DNA from: Streptomyces sp. DT2A-34
GTDB lineage: Bacteria > Actinomycetota > Actinomycetes > Streptomycetales > Streptomycetaceae
Direction of reading: 5' to 3'
DNA: 64,000 nucleotides
Assembly: GCF_030499515.1 (NCBI RefSeq)
Contig: NZ_JASTWJ010000001.1
Span: 7,792,001 to 7,856,000, forward strand
Each line of letters begins with the position of its first letter. The first letter of the stretch is position 1. The notes beneath the pieces were generated by a model, which was not told the DNA's origin, made no database searches, and saw nothing but the letters and a program-made list of their open reading frames with translations. Shown here piece by piece: positions 1 to 11,907 of the stretch. The position numbers and the translations under genes are program-made.

Positions 1-196
1 CGTCGTCACCGATCATGCCGAGCAGCGCCTCCGCGTCGTTGGCGGCGTCGATCAGCAGTTGCTCGTCCGTGGCCCGGCAGCGCAGCAGATAGGCGTTGTT
101 GTTCATCGGGCCGACCGCGATCTTGGTGATCATCAGGTCCTTGAGCTCATGCACGTCGGCGGGGCCACCGACCGTCACCTGTCCGCTGTACATCAT
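1..196 (-). CDS. MBL-fold metallo-hydrolase, N-terminal part (cut by window edge)
   Basis: Reading the minus strand from an ATG at 196 gives an open frame that runs off the window. It begins MMYSGQVTVGG and contains TKIAVGPMNNNAYLLRC followed by LLIDAAND. The pattern 'xVGPMxNNxYLL ... LLIDA' is the first strand pair of metallo-beta-lactamase-fold hydrolases of the glyoxalase II type. The metal-binding HxHxDH motif would lie beyond the window, so activity cannot be judged. A second ATG follows immediately at 193. From memory, an MBL-fold hydrolase commonly sits beside uvrA in Streptomyces, which agrees with the call. Confidence 0.7.
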   Translation of the reverse strand, partial: MMYSGQVTVGGPADVHELKDLMITKIAVGPMNNNAYLLRCRATDEQLLIDAANDAEALLGMIGDD

Positions 197-240
197 GGCG
201 GCAGCCTATAGCGGGAGAGCGGTCCAGGGCGGTCCAGGAG

Positions 241-927
241 CTACAGCGGGGGGAGCGACGGCAGCGGGCCGCCCTCCACGGTCAGCCCGGATCCGTCGCG
301 GCGCCCGGCGAGCCAGCCGAGCAGCTCGGGCGCGGGACCTCGGACGGTGATCTCTGCGGTGTCCGCCTCCCGGCCTGTGCTCCACGCGCGCGTGCCGTCC
401 GCGAGACGGGTCGGCGGCACATCGGGGTGCCCGGTGAACCGCTCGGCGAGGAAGTCGATCTCCCGCTCCACGAACTCCGCCGGCAGGTCCTCCAACTCGT
501 ACCCGATCCCGAGATCCACGTGATGCAACTCCACCTCGACCCAGCGCCGGAACGGCACCCGGGCCGCCGCGTCGGTGACCCCATTGCGCAGCTCCACGGT
601 GCGCGACCAGTCCGCGGGCGCCGCCCCCGTCTCCTGGAAGCGGGCCGCGCTCTCGCGTACGTCTGTGAGCTGCGCGTCGAGGGGGCGCGGGGCGTCGCGC
701 TCGATGTCGGCGTCCCGGGCCGTCGCCGAAACGTACATGGGGCGCCCTTGGAGGACGTTCACGAGGGCGTCGGCATTGCGGGCGAGGTGTGCGAGGACGT
801 GGCCGCGGCTCCAGCCGGGGAGCCGTGACGGCTCGGCCACCGACGCGTTGTCCAGCTTGGCCGCTGCGGTGAGCAGCCGTTCCGTCGCTTCACGTACAGA
901 CACCAGGTCACGAGCGTGATCAATCAT
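241..927 (-). CDS. Maleylpyruvate isomerase family, mycothiol-dependent (DinB-like) enzyme
   Basis: This 228-residue protein begins MIDHARDLVSVREATERLL. It has the DinB/MDMPI four-helix pattern: an early 'LPGWSRGHVLAHLARNADAL' segment (about residues 40-60) with the metal-site histidine, and a later 'RWVEVELHHVDLGIGY' segment (about residues 140-155) with the HH pair. Those histidines bind zinc in mycothiol-dependent maleylpyruvate isomerase. The C-terminal part matches the small alpha/beta domain that follows in actinobacterial members. The substrate is not visible; the family includes isomerases and mycothiol S-transferases. The ATG at 927 is the first start that begins with the family domain; an upstream in-frame extension looks non-coding. 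It is divergent from uvrA, and no strong ribosome-binding site is seen. Confidence 0.8.
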   Translation of the reverse strand: MIDHARDLVSVREATERLLTAAAKLDNASVAEPSRLPGWSRGHVLAHLARNADALVNVLQGRPMYVSATARDADIERDAPRPLDAQLTDVRESAARFQETGAAPADWSRTVELRNGVTDAAARVPFRRWVEVELHHVDLGIGYELEDLPAEFVEREIDFLAERFTGHPDVPPTRLADGTRAWSTGREADTAEITVRGPAPELLGWLAGRRDGSGLTVEGGPLPSLPPL

Positions 928-1151
928 GGTGCTGACATTAGCCCCGCCACACCTTTGGGTGAAGGTGGTGAACGAGTGCCGTAAATCGAATGCGCGTGCT
1001 ATAGGGTCGGTCTCGGCGTCGGGCATGCTGGATGGTCCGGGATTGTTGTCCCATTCGGGAATCCGACCGGCGTTGTCAGTGGCTCCCCCTAGTCTGAAAA
1101 AGCACGGGGGCCTCGCCCCTGTCACTTCTCTCAAGAAAGGTGCGGACCGGC

Positions 1152-4196
<3,045 letters not shown>

Positions 4197-4239
4197 GGCT
4201 CGAGGGCAACGAGCCCGAACACCGAACACACCCCGAAAA

Positions 4240-4278
4240 GTGCGGCGCCCCGCGGGAACTCCCCGCGGGGCGCCGCAC
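4240..4278. terminator. Bidirectional terminator between uvrA and the sugar kinase gene
   Basis: A perfect 17-bp stem (GTGCGGCGCCCCGCGGG at 4240-4256, complement at 4262-4278) with a 5-base loop lies between two convergent genes, uvrA ending at 4196 and the kinase ending at 4362. There is no U tract, as is common in Streptomyces. It can serve both strands. Confidence 0.85.
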
Positions 4279-4361
4279 GTTGCATGATCAGCCGCTCGAT
4301 CCCTGCGGCTGTGACGAACCTTGACTCCTCAAGAGTGGACAACAGTGGAACGGAACGCCTC

Positions 4362-5273
4362 CTAGAAGTCCCCCAGTTCGGAGGCGTAGGGCGGCTCGGC
4401 GCCCGCCCGGGAGCAGGTGATCGCGGCAGCCCGCGCCGCGAACCGCAACAGCCGTGTCCAGCCGTCGGCGCCCAGTCCCACGAGCGCCTCGGCGGACAGG
4501 GCGTCCTGGGCGGCCAGGCCGTGCAACAGGGCCGCATTCACGGTGTCGCCCGCACCGATCGTGTCCACGACGTCGACGTCCTCGCCCGCTACGGTGTGCA
4601 CCGCGCCGTCCCGCGTGAAGGCGGTCAGTCCGTCACCACCCTGAGTGATCACGACGGCCGCAGGCCCCGCGGCCAGCCACTCGCGCGGGGTGCCGCCCAG
4701 CCACAACGCGTCCTCCTCGGACAGCTTGAGCAGCGACACCGACGGCAGCCAGCTCTTGAACCGGGCCCGGTAGCCATCCGGGTCCGGGATCAGCCCAGCC
4801 CGGATGTTCGGGTCGAGCGCGGTGAACACCCCTTGCGCGGCCGCGCTCCGCATCAGCTCCTCGTAGGCGCTCGCCCCCGGTTCCAGGACGAGCGAACAGG
4901 TGCCGAAGGAGACCGCGCGCGTCTGCGCGGGCAGTTCCGGGGGTGCCGTGAAGAGCCGGTCGGCGGTGCCCTCGACGTAGAAGGAGTACGCGGCCGAGCC
5001 CTTCGCGTCGATGGTGGCGACCGCCAGGGTGGTCGGCTCCATACCGCGCTGCACGGCCGATACGTCCACCCCGGCCCTCCGCAGCCCGTCGAGCAGGGCC
5101 TCACCGAAGGCGTCGTAGGAGGTCCGGGAGCAGAAGGTGGTGGGGGAGCCGAGGCGGCCGAGGGCCACCGCGGTGTTGTAGGGCCCGCCGCCGAGCGCCG
5201 GCTTCAGGCCCGCCAGGGCGCCCGTGCCCTGCGGTACCAGGTCGATCAGGGCCTCACCGGCGACGACGATCAC
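4362..5273 (-). CDS. PfkB-family carbohydrate kinase
   Basis: This 303-residue ribokinase-family kinase uses ATP to phosphorylate a sugar. It starts VIVVAGEALIDLVPQ and carries the N-terminal PfkB GG motif (LGGGPYNTAVALGRLG, about residues 28-43) and the C-terminal PfkB signature DVVDTIGAGDTVNAALL (about residues 238-254) with the catalytic Asp of the GAGD anion hole. The family also includes fructokinases, ribokinases and 2-keto-3-deoxygluconate kinases; the sequence alone does not fix the sugar. The GTG start at 5273 overlaps the stop of the upstream LacI-type gene (GTGA), so the two are one translationally coupled operon. GAAAGGA lies 8 bases upstream. Confidence 0.92.
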   Translation of the reverse strand: MIVVAGEALIDLVPQGTGALAGLKPALGGGPYNTAVALGRLGSPTTFCSRTSYDAFGEALLDGLRRAGVDVSAVQRGMEPTTLAVATIDAKGSAAYSFYVEGTADRLFTAPPELPAQTRAVSFGTCSLVLEPGASAYEELMRSAAAQGVFTALDPNIRAGLIPDPDGYRARFKSWLPSVSLLKLSEEDALWLGGTPREWLAAGPAAVVITQGGDGLTAFTRDGAVHTVAGEDVDVVDTIGAGDTVNAALLHGLAAQDALSAEALVGLGADGWTRLLRFAARAAAITCSRAGAEPPYASELGDF

Positions 5274-6319
5274 GAGACGGTTCCTTTCACGGACGTCAGG
5301 GTCTGTTCGGGGCATCCACACGAGGTGCGATGCACGAAGGTGCAGGGGAGCCGCTCGGTCCGGGCGGGCCGGTCCGGCGAGGCGAGGCGGTCCAGCAGCA
5401 CGCGGACCGCCTGGGCGCCGATGTCCCTGCTGGGCTGGGCTATCGCGGTGAGCCGGGGCGAGAACAGGTCGGCCCAGGCGAAGTCGTCGAAGCAGCACAG
5501 CGCGATGTCGTCGGGCACGGCCAGACCGTGCTCACGCAGGGCGCGCAGGGCACCGATCGTCATCGCGTTGTTGGCGGTGACGAGAGCGGTGGGCGGCGAG
5601 GCGAGCGACAGCAATGAGGCGGTGGCCTGTTCGGCGCCGGCCGATTCGGAGTCGCCGTGTACGACGAGGCGCTCGTCGTACACGAGCCCGGCCGCCGCCA
5701 GGCCGTCCCGGTATCCGGTGAGCCGCTCGCTGGTGGTGCTGAGGCCGGACAGGCCGGCGACCATGGCGATCCGCCGGTGGCCGAGATCGGCGAGATGAGT
5801 GACGAGCCGGGCCACGGGTTCGGCGCTGTCGGCGCAGACCTGGTCGAAATGCGGCGAGCTGTCGGTCGTGGGGTGGACCACGCGGTCGAGGAGGACGGTC
5901 GGCACCTTGTGACGCCCGAGGTAGGCGATGAGCTCGCGCGGGTCCGCCGAGGGCGCGACGATCATGCCGTCCACGCGGCGCTCGTGCAGGAGCTGGACGA
6001 CCTTGCGTTCATGCTCCGGATCGTCGTGCGGGTCGGCGATGAGCAGGCTGTAGCCGTGTTCCAGGGCAGCGGCCTCGACGCCCTGGAGTATCTCCGTGAA
6101 GTACGGGTTGCTGATCGCCGACACTGCGAGCCCTATGGAGCGGGTGCGGGAGGTCACCAGGGAACGGGCGAGGGTGTTGGGTGTGTAGCCGAGTTCGTCC
6201 ATGGCGTCCAGCACCGCCTGGCGGGTGTGGGGCAGCACCGGCCGGGTGCCGTTCAGCACATGAGAGACGGTCGCCACGGACACGCCGGCGCTCCGCGCGA
6301 CGTCGGCCATGGTTGCCAT
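5270..6319 (-). CDS. LacI-family transcriptional regulator of the sugar kinase operon
   Basis: The 349-residue protein starts MATMADVARSAGVSVATVSHVLNG, a textbook LacI helix-turn-helix with hinge helix (YTPNTLARSLVTSRT). A periplasmic-binding-protein-like effector domain follows (IGLAVSAISNPYFTEILQGVE onward). The start ATG at 6319 has GGGAGGGGA immediately upstream. It overlaps the downstream kinase by four bases. It probably represses its own operon through the 32-bp palindrome at 6409-6440 and is released by a sugar or sugar phosphate; the ligand is not evident. The C-terminal CGCPEQ is typical of Streptomyces LacI proteins, which often end with RxSC/GCP. Confidence 0.93.
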   Translation of the reverse strand: MATMADVARSAGVSVATVSHVLNGTRPVLPHTRQAVLDAMDELGYTPNTLARSLVTSRTRSIGLAVSAISNPYFTEILQGVEAAALEHGYSLLIADPHDDPEHERKVVQLLHERRVDGMIVAPSADPRELIAYLGRHKVPTVLLDRVVHPTTDSSPHFDQVCADSAEPVARLVTHLADLGHRRIAMVAGLSGLSTTSERLTGYRDGLAAAGLVYDERLVVHGDSESAGAEQATASLLSLASPPTALVTANNAMTIGALRALREHGLAVPDDIALCCFDDFAWADLFSPRLTAIAQPSRDIGAQAVRVLLDRLASPDRPARTERLPCTFVHRTSCGCPEQTLTSVKGTVS

Positions 6320-6408
6320 CGCGATCCCCTCCCGTTTCTGCCTGTGCCGCGGGCCCCTCGCCGGGCCGCCGCGGCTCTTCTGGCCGGGAAGGTATCCCAT
6401 TCGGAGCC

Positions 6409-6440
6409 GGACGTAAACGCTTGCGCAATCGCTTACGTCC
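6409..6440. promoter_or_regulatory. Probable LacI-type operator (32-bp palindrome)
   Basis: Arms GGACGTAA (6409-6416) and TTACGTCC (6433-6440) are perfect complements, the centre TTGCGCAA (6421-6428) is itself a palindrome, and 14 of 16 base pairs match over the full 32 bases. It lies 89 bases upstream of the lacI-type start codon. The central CG with symmetric flanks is the LacI-family operator layout. Confidence 0.8.
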
Positions 6441-6507
6441 CTCCGCTGATCCTGCCGAGGGGGGACGTCGGCCGTCCCTGGATCAGAACCTGGTGGTCTT
6501 CCGTACC

Positions 6508-6740
6508 GGTGTGGGAAGCGTGCTGATCAGCCGCACCAGGATGAAAAGTGGTGGTCAGCCCGGTCTGAGTCAGGGCGCGGCGGTCAGCTCAGCCGGTGTC
6601 AGGGCGCGGTGGGCAGCCCGGCCGGTGTGAGGACGTGGTGGTCAGTCCGGCCGGTATCAAAACGTGGCGGTCGGGCCGACCGGGATTGCAATGTGGCGGT
6701 CGGGCCGACTGGGATCGAAACGTGGCGGTCAGCCGCGGCC
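6508..6740. repeat. Degenerate 29-bp tandem repeat array (about eight units)
   Basis: Units of 28-30 bp follow each other without spacers. The clearest are 6595-6623, 6624-6652, 6653-6681, 6682-6710 and 6711-6740. The shared core is roughly GGTATC-AAACGTGGCGGTCAG followed by CCGGCC. Earlier units (from about 6480) are more diverged. Because 29 is not a multiple of three the array cannot encode a peptide repeat in one frame. It lies between the LacI operator and the 3' end of the XRE gene. Confidence 0.85.
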
Positions 6741-6761
6741 GCGACAGATCGGAGCGGCGGC

Positions 6762-7715
6762 TCACTCCCACTCCCACCCGATGCCCACGATCCCCGTCCG
6801 CACCCGTGGCTCGACAAGGTGGACGGAGCGGTGCAGCCCACTGACGGCCAGTCCCTGACGGTCACTGCGGGGCGCCGCTGCCGAGTGCTGGGCGAACCGG
6901 TGGCAGCGGACCGGGAGGGCGTTCTCGGCGAAGCGCACCTGGAGGGCGTACTGGCCGCCCGCGAGAGGGAAACCGCGGGCGTACTCGCGGGACACGTCGG
7001 CCGTGCCGTCCTCGACGCCGTACCGGAAGAGGTAGGTGTCGCCGGCCCACAGACGCGTACCGAAGAGCAGCTCGGCCACGAGGACACCGGTGTCATGGTG
7101 CCAACGCACCCGTCCCGTGCGGCAGTTCTCCAGCGCGTGCACCGTGATGCGCTCCGGCGCGCACCCCGGGTCGCCGTGGTGGACGGCGACGAAGCGGTCC
7201 ACGCCGTCCTTGTGGGCGCGCACGATGTGGTGCGACTCGCGTCCCGCCAGTTCGCGGCGCGGCCCGATCCGTACCCGTTCGTGGTGGGCGAGGGTGTGCA
7301 GGCCGCCGTCGACCGGCCAGTCCAGCTCGGCCAGGAGCTGTTCCAGGACGCCCGAGGCCTCCACCAGGGAGCGGTAGGAGCGGGCCGCGGGCCGTTGGAG
7401 GGCGGAGTGGTCGCCGGCCTCGGCGAGCAGCCGGATCAGGGACTCCTCCGGCAGCTGGAGGATCTCCTCCAGCGCCCGTACCGCGCGCAGTGACTCGGGG
7501 CGCTGCGGCCGGCGGGCGCCCTGCTGCCAGTAGCTCAGACTGGTGACGCCGACCTTCACACCGCGACGGGACAGATGGTGCTGCACGCGCTGCAGCGGCA
7601 GTCCCCGGGCGGCTATCGCGGCGCGCAGGGCGACGTGGAACGGGCCACCTCGCAGGGCCGTGTCCAGTTCCGCGGTGGCGGCGGGGATGTCCGCGTGCTG
7701 TGTGGCGTGCGGCAT
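6762..7715 (-). CDS. XRE-family (helix-turn-helix) transcriptional regulator
   Basis: The 317-residue protein begins MPHATQHADIPAATAELD. Residues about 30-75 (ALRAAIAARGLPLQRVQHHL ... GVTSLSYWQQGARRP) form a Cro/C1-type helix-turn-helix. The remaining 220 residues contain no domain I can name with confidence; they read like a soluble sensing domain (for example RIGPRRELAGRESHHIVRA, VHHGDPGCAPERI). The ATG at 7715 has AGAAAGG about 8 bases upstream. The gene stands alone; its 3' end abuts the 29-bp repeat array. The target is unknown. Confidence 0.8.
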   Translation of the reverse strand: MPHATQHADIPAATAELDTALRGGPFHVALRAAIAARGLPLQRVQHHLSRRGVKVGVTSLSYWQQGARRPQRPESLRAVRALEEILQLPEESLIRLLAEAGDHSALQRPAARSYRSLVEASGVLEQLLAELDWPVDGGLHTLAHHERVRIGPRRELAGRESHHIVRAHKDGVDRFVAVHHGDPGCAPERITVHALENCRTGRVRWHHDTGVLVAELLFGTRLWAGDTYLFRYGVEDGTADVSREYARGFPLAGGQYALQVRFAENALPVRCHRFAQHSAAAPRSDRQGLAVSGLHRSVHLVEPRVRTGIVGIGWEWE

Positions 7716-7945
7716 GCAGGGGCCTTTCTGTGGATGTTCACAACGGGTGGTCAGACCGTTCGCGCGGCTGCTCGGGGCCACCCCGGTCGGCGCGGCAGGG
7801 GGTCTTCACATCCGTACGCCGTCGTTCATGGCCCCGAGTTCCCCCGCATTGAAGCGTGTTGACCAAGTCCCGACAACACCTGATGCCCAACAGTGGGCAA
7901 TCCTGGCCGAGTCGCGATGCCGTCGCCTCAAGTCGCTGTGTCAGC

Positions 7946-8007
7946 CCCGGTGTTGTCCAGCGCTGGCCCGGTGTCGTCCAGCGCCGGCCCCGGTGTTGCG
8001 CAGCACC
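7946..8007. repeat. Three direct copies of a 21-bp repeat in a gene-free stretch
   Basis: CCCGGTGTTGTCCAGCGCTGG (7946-7966) is followed by a near-identical copy (7967-7987) and a third, more diverged copy (7988-8007). The stretch 7716-8097 otherwise holds the upstream region of the XRE gene and no frame with convincing coding character. Confidence 0.7.
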
Positions 8008-8097
8008 GCCCTGATGGCGCGTGCGGCCGGAGCTGATGAGTGCAGGAAGCCGTGGCTGGAGTGTTGCTCCGGAAGGGCCTGGTCGGCCTGTGCGAGC

Positions 8098-8466
8098 GGT
8101 CGGGTACGAGGTGGCGGGTCAGGCCGATGACGCGGCTGGGCTGCTGGTACTGGTCGGGGTTGAACGACCCGATCAGCGAGGCCTTGGACCGGATCCTCCG
8201 GGGCGGCTCGGTCGTCGCCCCCTCCCAGGTCCAGGAGCTGTTCCCCCCAGTGCCGGATGATCCGCCGACTCACCTCAGCGCCCGCGAGCACGAGGGCCTC
8301 TCCCTCATGGCCGAGGGCCGGTCCGACACGGGCATAGGCCGCTACCTGCGGGTCCTCTCGGGCACCGCGGAGAAGCACATCCGCAGCATCCTGGCCGAAC
8401 TCCGGCTCCGGGAGGCCGGCGATGGCCACCACCGTGTCCCACCCATTCTCACGTTCCTGTCCTGGC
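8098..8466 (+). pseudogene. Decayed LuxR/NarL-type response regulator (C-terminal half)
   Basis: The frame starting near 8148 reads LNDPISEALDRILRGGSVV, then HLSAREHEGLSLMAEGRSD and GTAEKHIRSILAELRLR. This follows the linker and LuxR helix-turn-helix of Streptomyces NarL-family response regulators (LTPREREVLALMAEGRS ... VEKHVRSILAKL). The upstream part, VGYEVAGQADDAAGLL, which resembles the receiver end 'VGYLLKDRV', is in a different frame. No receiver Asp, start codon or ribosome-binding site is found, and the frame runs on past the domain without a family-like stop. I read it as a truncated, frameshifted remnant; no partner histidine kinase remains. Confidence 0.7.
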
Positions 8467-8749
8467 CATTCTCAGGTTCCAGCGCTGGCCGCCGGGCCGC
8501 TGGGGTGCCGGTAGGGCCTATGGTGATCCGTGCGACGACGAGGACGACCCCGGCGCGCACGCCACGAATGCCGGGCCCCCGGCGCGCACACGGTGCCGCT
8601 CGCACAGGCGCTGCGGATCGCCGGCCACGTGCTGGTCTCCGGGGTGCCACCGCCCGACCTGGCGTGGGTCGGGAACCGCTGAGCCCCAACGCTCCGGCGT
8701 TGTCCACAGCCCCGCCGGACTGTCAGTGCTCGCCAGTAGGGTGTGAGAC
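8467..8749. other. Gene-free stretch upstream of uvrC
   Basis: No convincing gene. A short frame ending at 8682 (…LAQALRIAGHVLVSGVPPPDLAWVGNR) looks protein-like over about 30 residues but has no clear start and may be another gene fragment. The uvrC promoter must lie in the last part. Confidence 0.5.
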
Positions 8750-10894
8750 ATGGCCGATCCCTCCAGCTACCGCCCCAAGCCGGGACAGATCCCGGACTCT
8801 CCCGGGGTGTACAGGTTCCGTGACGAGCACCGCCGGGTGATCTACGTCGGAAAGGCGAAGAGCCTGCGCCAGCGCCTGGCGAACTACTTCCAGGACCTGG
8901 CCGGCCTGCACCCGCGCACCCGCACGATGGTCACCACAGCCGCGTCCGTGGAGTGGACCGTGGTGTCCACCGAGGTCGAGGCCCTGCAGCTGGAGTACTC
9001 CTGGATCAAGGAGTACGACCCCCGGTTCAACGTCAAGTACCGCGACGACAAGAGCTACCCGTATCTCGCGGTGACGATGAACGAGGAGTACCCGCGTGTG
9101 CAGGTGATGCGCGGTCACAAAAAGAAGGGCGTCAGGTATTTCGGGCCGTACGCGCACGCGTGGGCGATCCGTGACACCGTCGACCTGCTCCTGCGCGTCT
9201 TCCCCGTGCGCACCTGCTCGGCCGGCGTCTTCAAGAACGCCCGCCGCACCGGCCGCCCCTGCCTGCTCGGCTACATCGGCAAGTGCTCCGCCCCCTGCGT
9301 GGACCGCGTCTCGGCCGAGGAGCACCGGGAACTGGCCGAGGAGTTCTGCGACTTCATGACCGGCCGCACGGGCACGTACCTCCGCCGCCTTGAGAAGCAG
9401 ATGATGGAGGCGGCCGACGAGATGGAGTACGAGCGGGCCGCCCGCCTGCGCGACGACATCGAGGCCCTGAAGAAGGCCATGGAGAAGAACGCGGTCGTGC
9501 TCGCCGACGCGACCGACGCCGATCTCATCGCGGTCGCCGAGGACGAGCTGGAAGCGGCCGTACAGATCTTCCACGTCCGTGGCGGCCGGGTGCGCGGCCA
9601 GCGCGGCTGGGTCACCGACAAGGTCGAGGAGATCACCACCGGTGCCCTCGTCGAGCACGCCCTCCAGCAGCTCTATGGCGAGGAGACCGGGGACGCCGTG
9701 CCCAAGGAGGTCCTGGTCCCGGCCCTGCCCGACCCCGTGGAGCCCGTGCAGGAGTGGCTGACCGGGCGCCGCGGCGCCGGCGTCTCGCTGCGCATCCCCC
9801 AGCGCGGCGACAAGCGTGCCCTCATGGAGACCGTCGAGCGCAACGCCCAGCAGGCGCTCGTCCTGCACAAGACCAAGCGCGCCTCCGACCTGACCACGCG
9901 CTCGCGTGCCCTGGAGGAGATCGCCGACGCCCTCGACCTGGACAGCGCCCCGCTGAGGATCGAGTGCTACGACATCTCGCACCTCCAGGGCGACGACGTC
10001 GTGGCCTCCATGGTCGTCTTCGAGGACGGGCTGCAGCGCAAGAGCGAGTACCGCCGCTTCCAGATCAAGGGCTTCGAGGGCCAGGACGACGTCCGCTCCA
10101 TGCACGAGGTGATCACCCGCCGCTTCAAGCGCTACCTCGCCGAGAAGGAGAAGACGGGCGAGTGGGCCGACGGCGAGAACACCCTCGCCGACACCTCGTC
10201 CGCCCCGCTCACGGACGCCTCGTCCGATGCCCTCGCCGGCACCTCGTCCGACCTGCTCACCGACACCTCCTCCGCCCCCCTCGCCAACGGCCTCAAGGAC
10301 GACGACGGCCGTCCCAAGCGCTTCGCCTACCCGCCGCAGCTCGTCGTCGTCGACGGCGGACAGCCGCAGGTCGCGGCCGCCCAGCGGGCCCTGGACGAGC
10401 TCGGCATCGACGACATCGCCGTCTGCGGCCTCGCCAAGCGCCTGGAGGAGGTCTGGGTACCCGGCGAGGACGACCCGGTCGTCCTGCCCCGGACCAGCGA
10501 GGGCCTGTATCTGCTCCAGCGCGTCCGGGACGAGGCCCACCGCTTCGCGATCACCTACCAGCGCACCAAGCGGGCCAAGCGCTTCCGGTCAAGCCCGCTG
10601 GACGACGTCCCCGGCCTCGGTGAGACCCGCAAGCAGGCGCTGATCAAGCACTTCGGGTCGGTGAAGAGGCTGCGATCCGCGACAATCGACCAGATCTGTG
10701 AGGTTCCGGGCATAGGCCGCAAGACGGCCGAAACGATCGCCGTGGCTCTCGCCCAGGCGGCCCCGGCCGCGCCCGCCGTGAACACGGCGACTGGAGAGAT
10801 CATGGAAGACGAGGAATCCGATACGACGGCGGAGACCTCGGGGGAGCCCGTGTCCGCGGGCGCCCCGGACGAACGACGGGGGCAGGAGAGATGA
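8750..10894 (+). CDS. uvrC: UvrABC excinuclease subunit C
   Basis: UvrC makes both incisions in nucleotide excision repair. The 714-residue protein has the N-terminal GIY-YIG nuclease (GVYRF near 16, [14 protein letters not shown] near 30-43), a UVR motif (residues about 210-245, [19 protein letters not shown]), the RNase H-like endonuclease domain ([29 protein letters not shown]) and C-terminal helix-hairpin-helix motifs ([34 protein letters not shown]). It is longer than usual because residues 481-512 are four copies of an 8-residue unit (DTSSAPLT type) set inside the endonuclease domain. Start ATG 8750; the stop overlaps rapZ (ATGA). Confidence 0.98.
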   Translation: MADPSSYRPKPGQIPDSPGVYRFRDEHRRVIYVGKAKSLRQRLANYFQDLAGLHPRTRTMVTTAASVEWTVVSTEVEALQLEYSWIKEYDPRFNVKYRDDKSYPYLAVTMNEEYPRVQVMRGHKKKGVRYFGPYAHAWAIRDTVDLLLRVFPVRTCSAGVFKNARRTGRPCLLGYIGKCSAPCVDRVSAEEHRELAEEFCDFMTGRTGTYLRRLEKQMMEAADEMEYERAARLRDDIEALKKAMEKNAVVLADATDADLIAVAEDELEAAVQIFHVRGGRVRGQRGWVTDKVEEITTGALVEHALQQLYGEETGDAVPKEVLVPALPDPVEPVQEWLTGRRGAGVSLRIPQRGDKRALMETVERNAQQALVLHKTKRASDLTTRSRALEEIADALDLDSAPLRIECYDISHLQGDDVVASMVVFEDGLQRKSEYRRFQIKGFEGQDDVRSMHEVITRRFKRYLAEKEKTGEWADGENTLADTSSAPLTDASSDALAGTSSDLLTDTSSAPLANGLKDDDGRPKRFAYPPQLVVVDGGQPQVAAAQRALDELGIDDIAVCGLAKRLEEVWVPGEDDPVVLPRTSEGLYLLQRVRDEAHRFAITYQRTKRAKRFRSSPLDDVPGLGETRKQALIKHFGSVKRLRSATIDQICEVPGIGRKTAETIAVALAQAAPAAPAVNTATGEIMEDEESDTTAETSGEPVSAGAPDERRGQER

Positions 10895-11907
10895 GCGAGC
10901 ACCACACACATCCCACAGGCGAGCGAGATCAAGAAGCTCAGGAAACCCACAAGAAGACCGGCGAGGATCTCACCCAGCAGGACGCACGCCAGGAAGACGG
11001 AGCACAGGTGAGTACGGGCAACGAGACAGCCGGGGTCCCCGAAGCGGCCATCCCCGAGCTGGTGATCATCTCCGGCATGTCCGGGGCCGGCCGCTCGACG
11101 GCCGCCAAGTGTCTGGAGGACCTCGGCTGGTTCGTCGTCGACAACCTCCCGCCCGCGCTGATCCCCACCATGGTGGAACTCGGCGCCCGTTCCCAGGGCA
11201 ATGTGGCGCGGATCGCGGTGGTCGTCGACGTCCGCGGCCGGCGCTTCTTCGACAACCTCCGCGAGTCCCTCGCCGAACTCGACACCCGGGGCGTCACCCG
11301 CCGGATCGTCTTCCTGGAGTCCTCCGACGACGCCCTGGTGCGCCGCTTCGAGTCGGTGCGCCGCCCGCACCCCCTCCAGGGCGACGGCCGCATCGTCGAC
11401 GGCATCGCCGCCGAACGCCAGCTGCTGCGCGAGCTGCGCGGCGACGCCGACCTGGTGATCGACACCTCCAGCCTCAACGTGCACGAGCTGCGCGCCAAGA
11501 TGGACGCCCAGTTCGCCGGCGAGGAGGAGCCCGAGCTGCGGGCCACGGTCATGTCCTTCGGCTTCAAGTACGGCCTCCCGGTCGACGCCGACCTGGTCGT
11601 GGACATGCGCTTCCTGCCCAACCCGCACTGGGTCCCGGAGCTGCGCCCCTTCACCGGCCTCAACGAGGAGGTGTCGGCGTATGTCTTCAACCAGCCCGGC
11701 GCGAAGGAGTTCATCGACCGCTACTCCGAGCTGCTCCAGCTCATCGCGGCCGGATACCGCCGAGAGGGCAAGCGGTACGTGACGATCGCGGTCGGTTGCA
11801 CCGGCGGCAAGCACCGCTCGGTCGCCACATCCGAGAAGCTGGCGGCGCGCCTTGCCTCCCAGGGCGTGGAGACGGTGGTCGTACACCGGGACATGGGACG
11901 GGAATGA
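10891..11907 (+). CDS. rapZ: RapZ-family nucleotide-binding protein
   Basis: The 338-residue protein has Walker [10 protein letters not shown] near residue 62, a Walker B-like VVVDVRG and the C-terminal RapZ domain ([28 protein letters not shown], then [13 protein letters not shown] with the HR motif). In Escherichia coli RapZ binds small RNAs that control glucosamine-6-phosphate synthase; in actinobacteria the role is not settled. The first 50 or so residues form a Glu/Gln/His-rich hydrophilic extension not present in shorter homologues; an internal GTG at the start of VSTGNETAG (11008) is an alternative start. It overlaps uvrC and yvcK by four bases each, so it is in one operon with them and whiA. 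Confidence 0.95.
   Translation: MSEHHTHPTGERDQEAQETHKKTGEDLTQQDARQEDGAQVSTGNETAGVPEAAIPELVIISGMSGAGRSTAAKCLEDLGWFVVDNLPPALIPTMVELGARSQGNVARIAVVVDVRGRRFFDNLRESLAELDTRGVTRRIVFLESSDDALVRRFESVRRPHPLQGDGRIVDGIAAERQLLRELRGDADLVIDTSSLNVHELRAKMDAQFAGEEEPELRATVMSFGFKYGLPVDADLVVDMRFLPNPHWVPELRPFTGLNEEVSAYVFNQPGAKEFIDRYSELLQLIAAGYRREGKRYVTIAVGCTGGKHRSVATSEKLAARLASQGVETVVVHRDMGRE

Noticed and set aside
6508..6740. CRISPR array
   Set aside because: The 29-bp units follow each other without unique spacers and no cas gene is present.
8530..8682. 50-codon gene upstream of uvrC
   Set aside because: Only the last 30 codons look protein-like, the first part is Arg-rich, and there is no ribosome-binding site.
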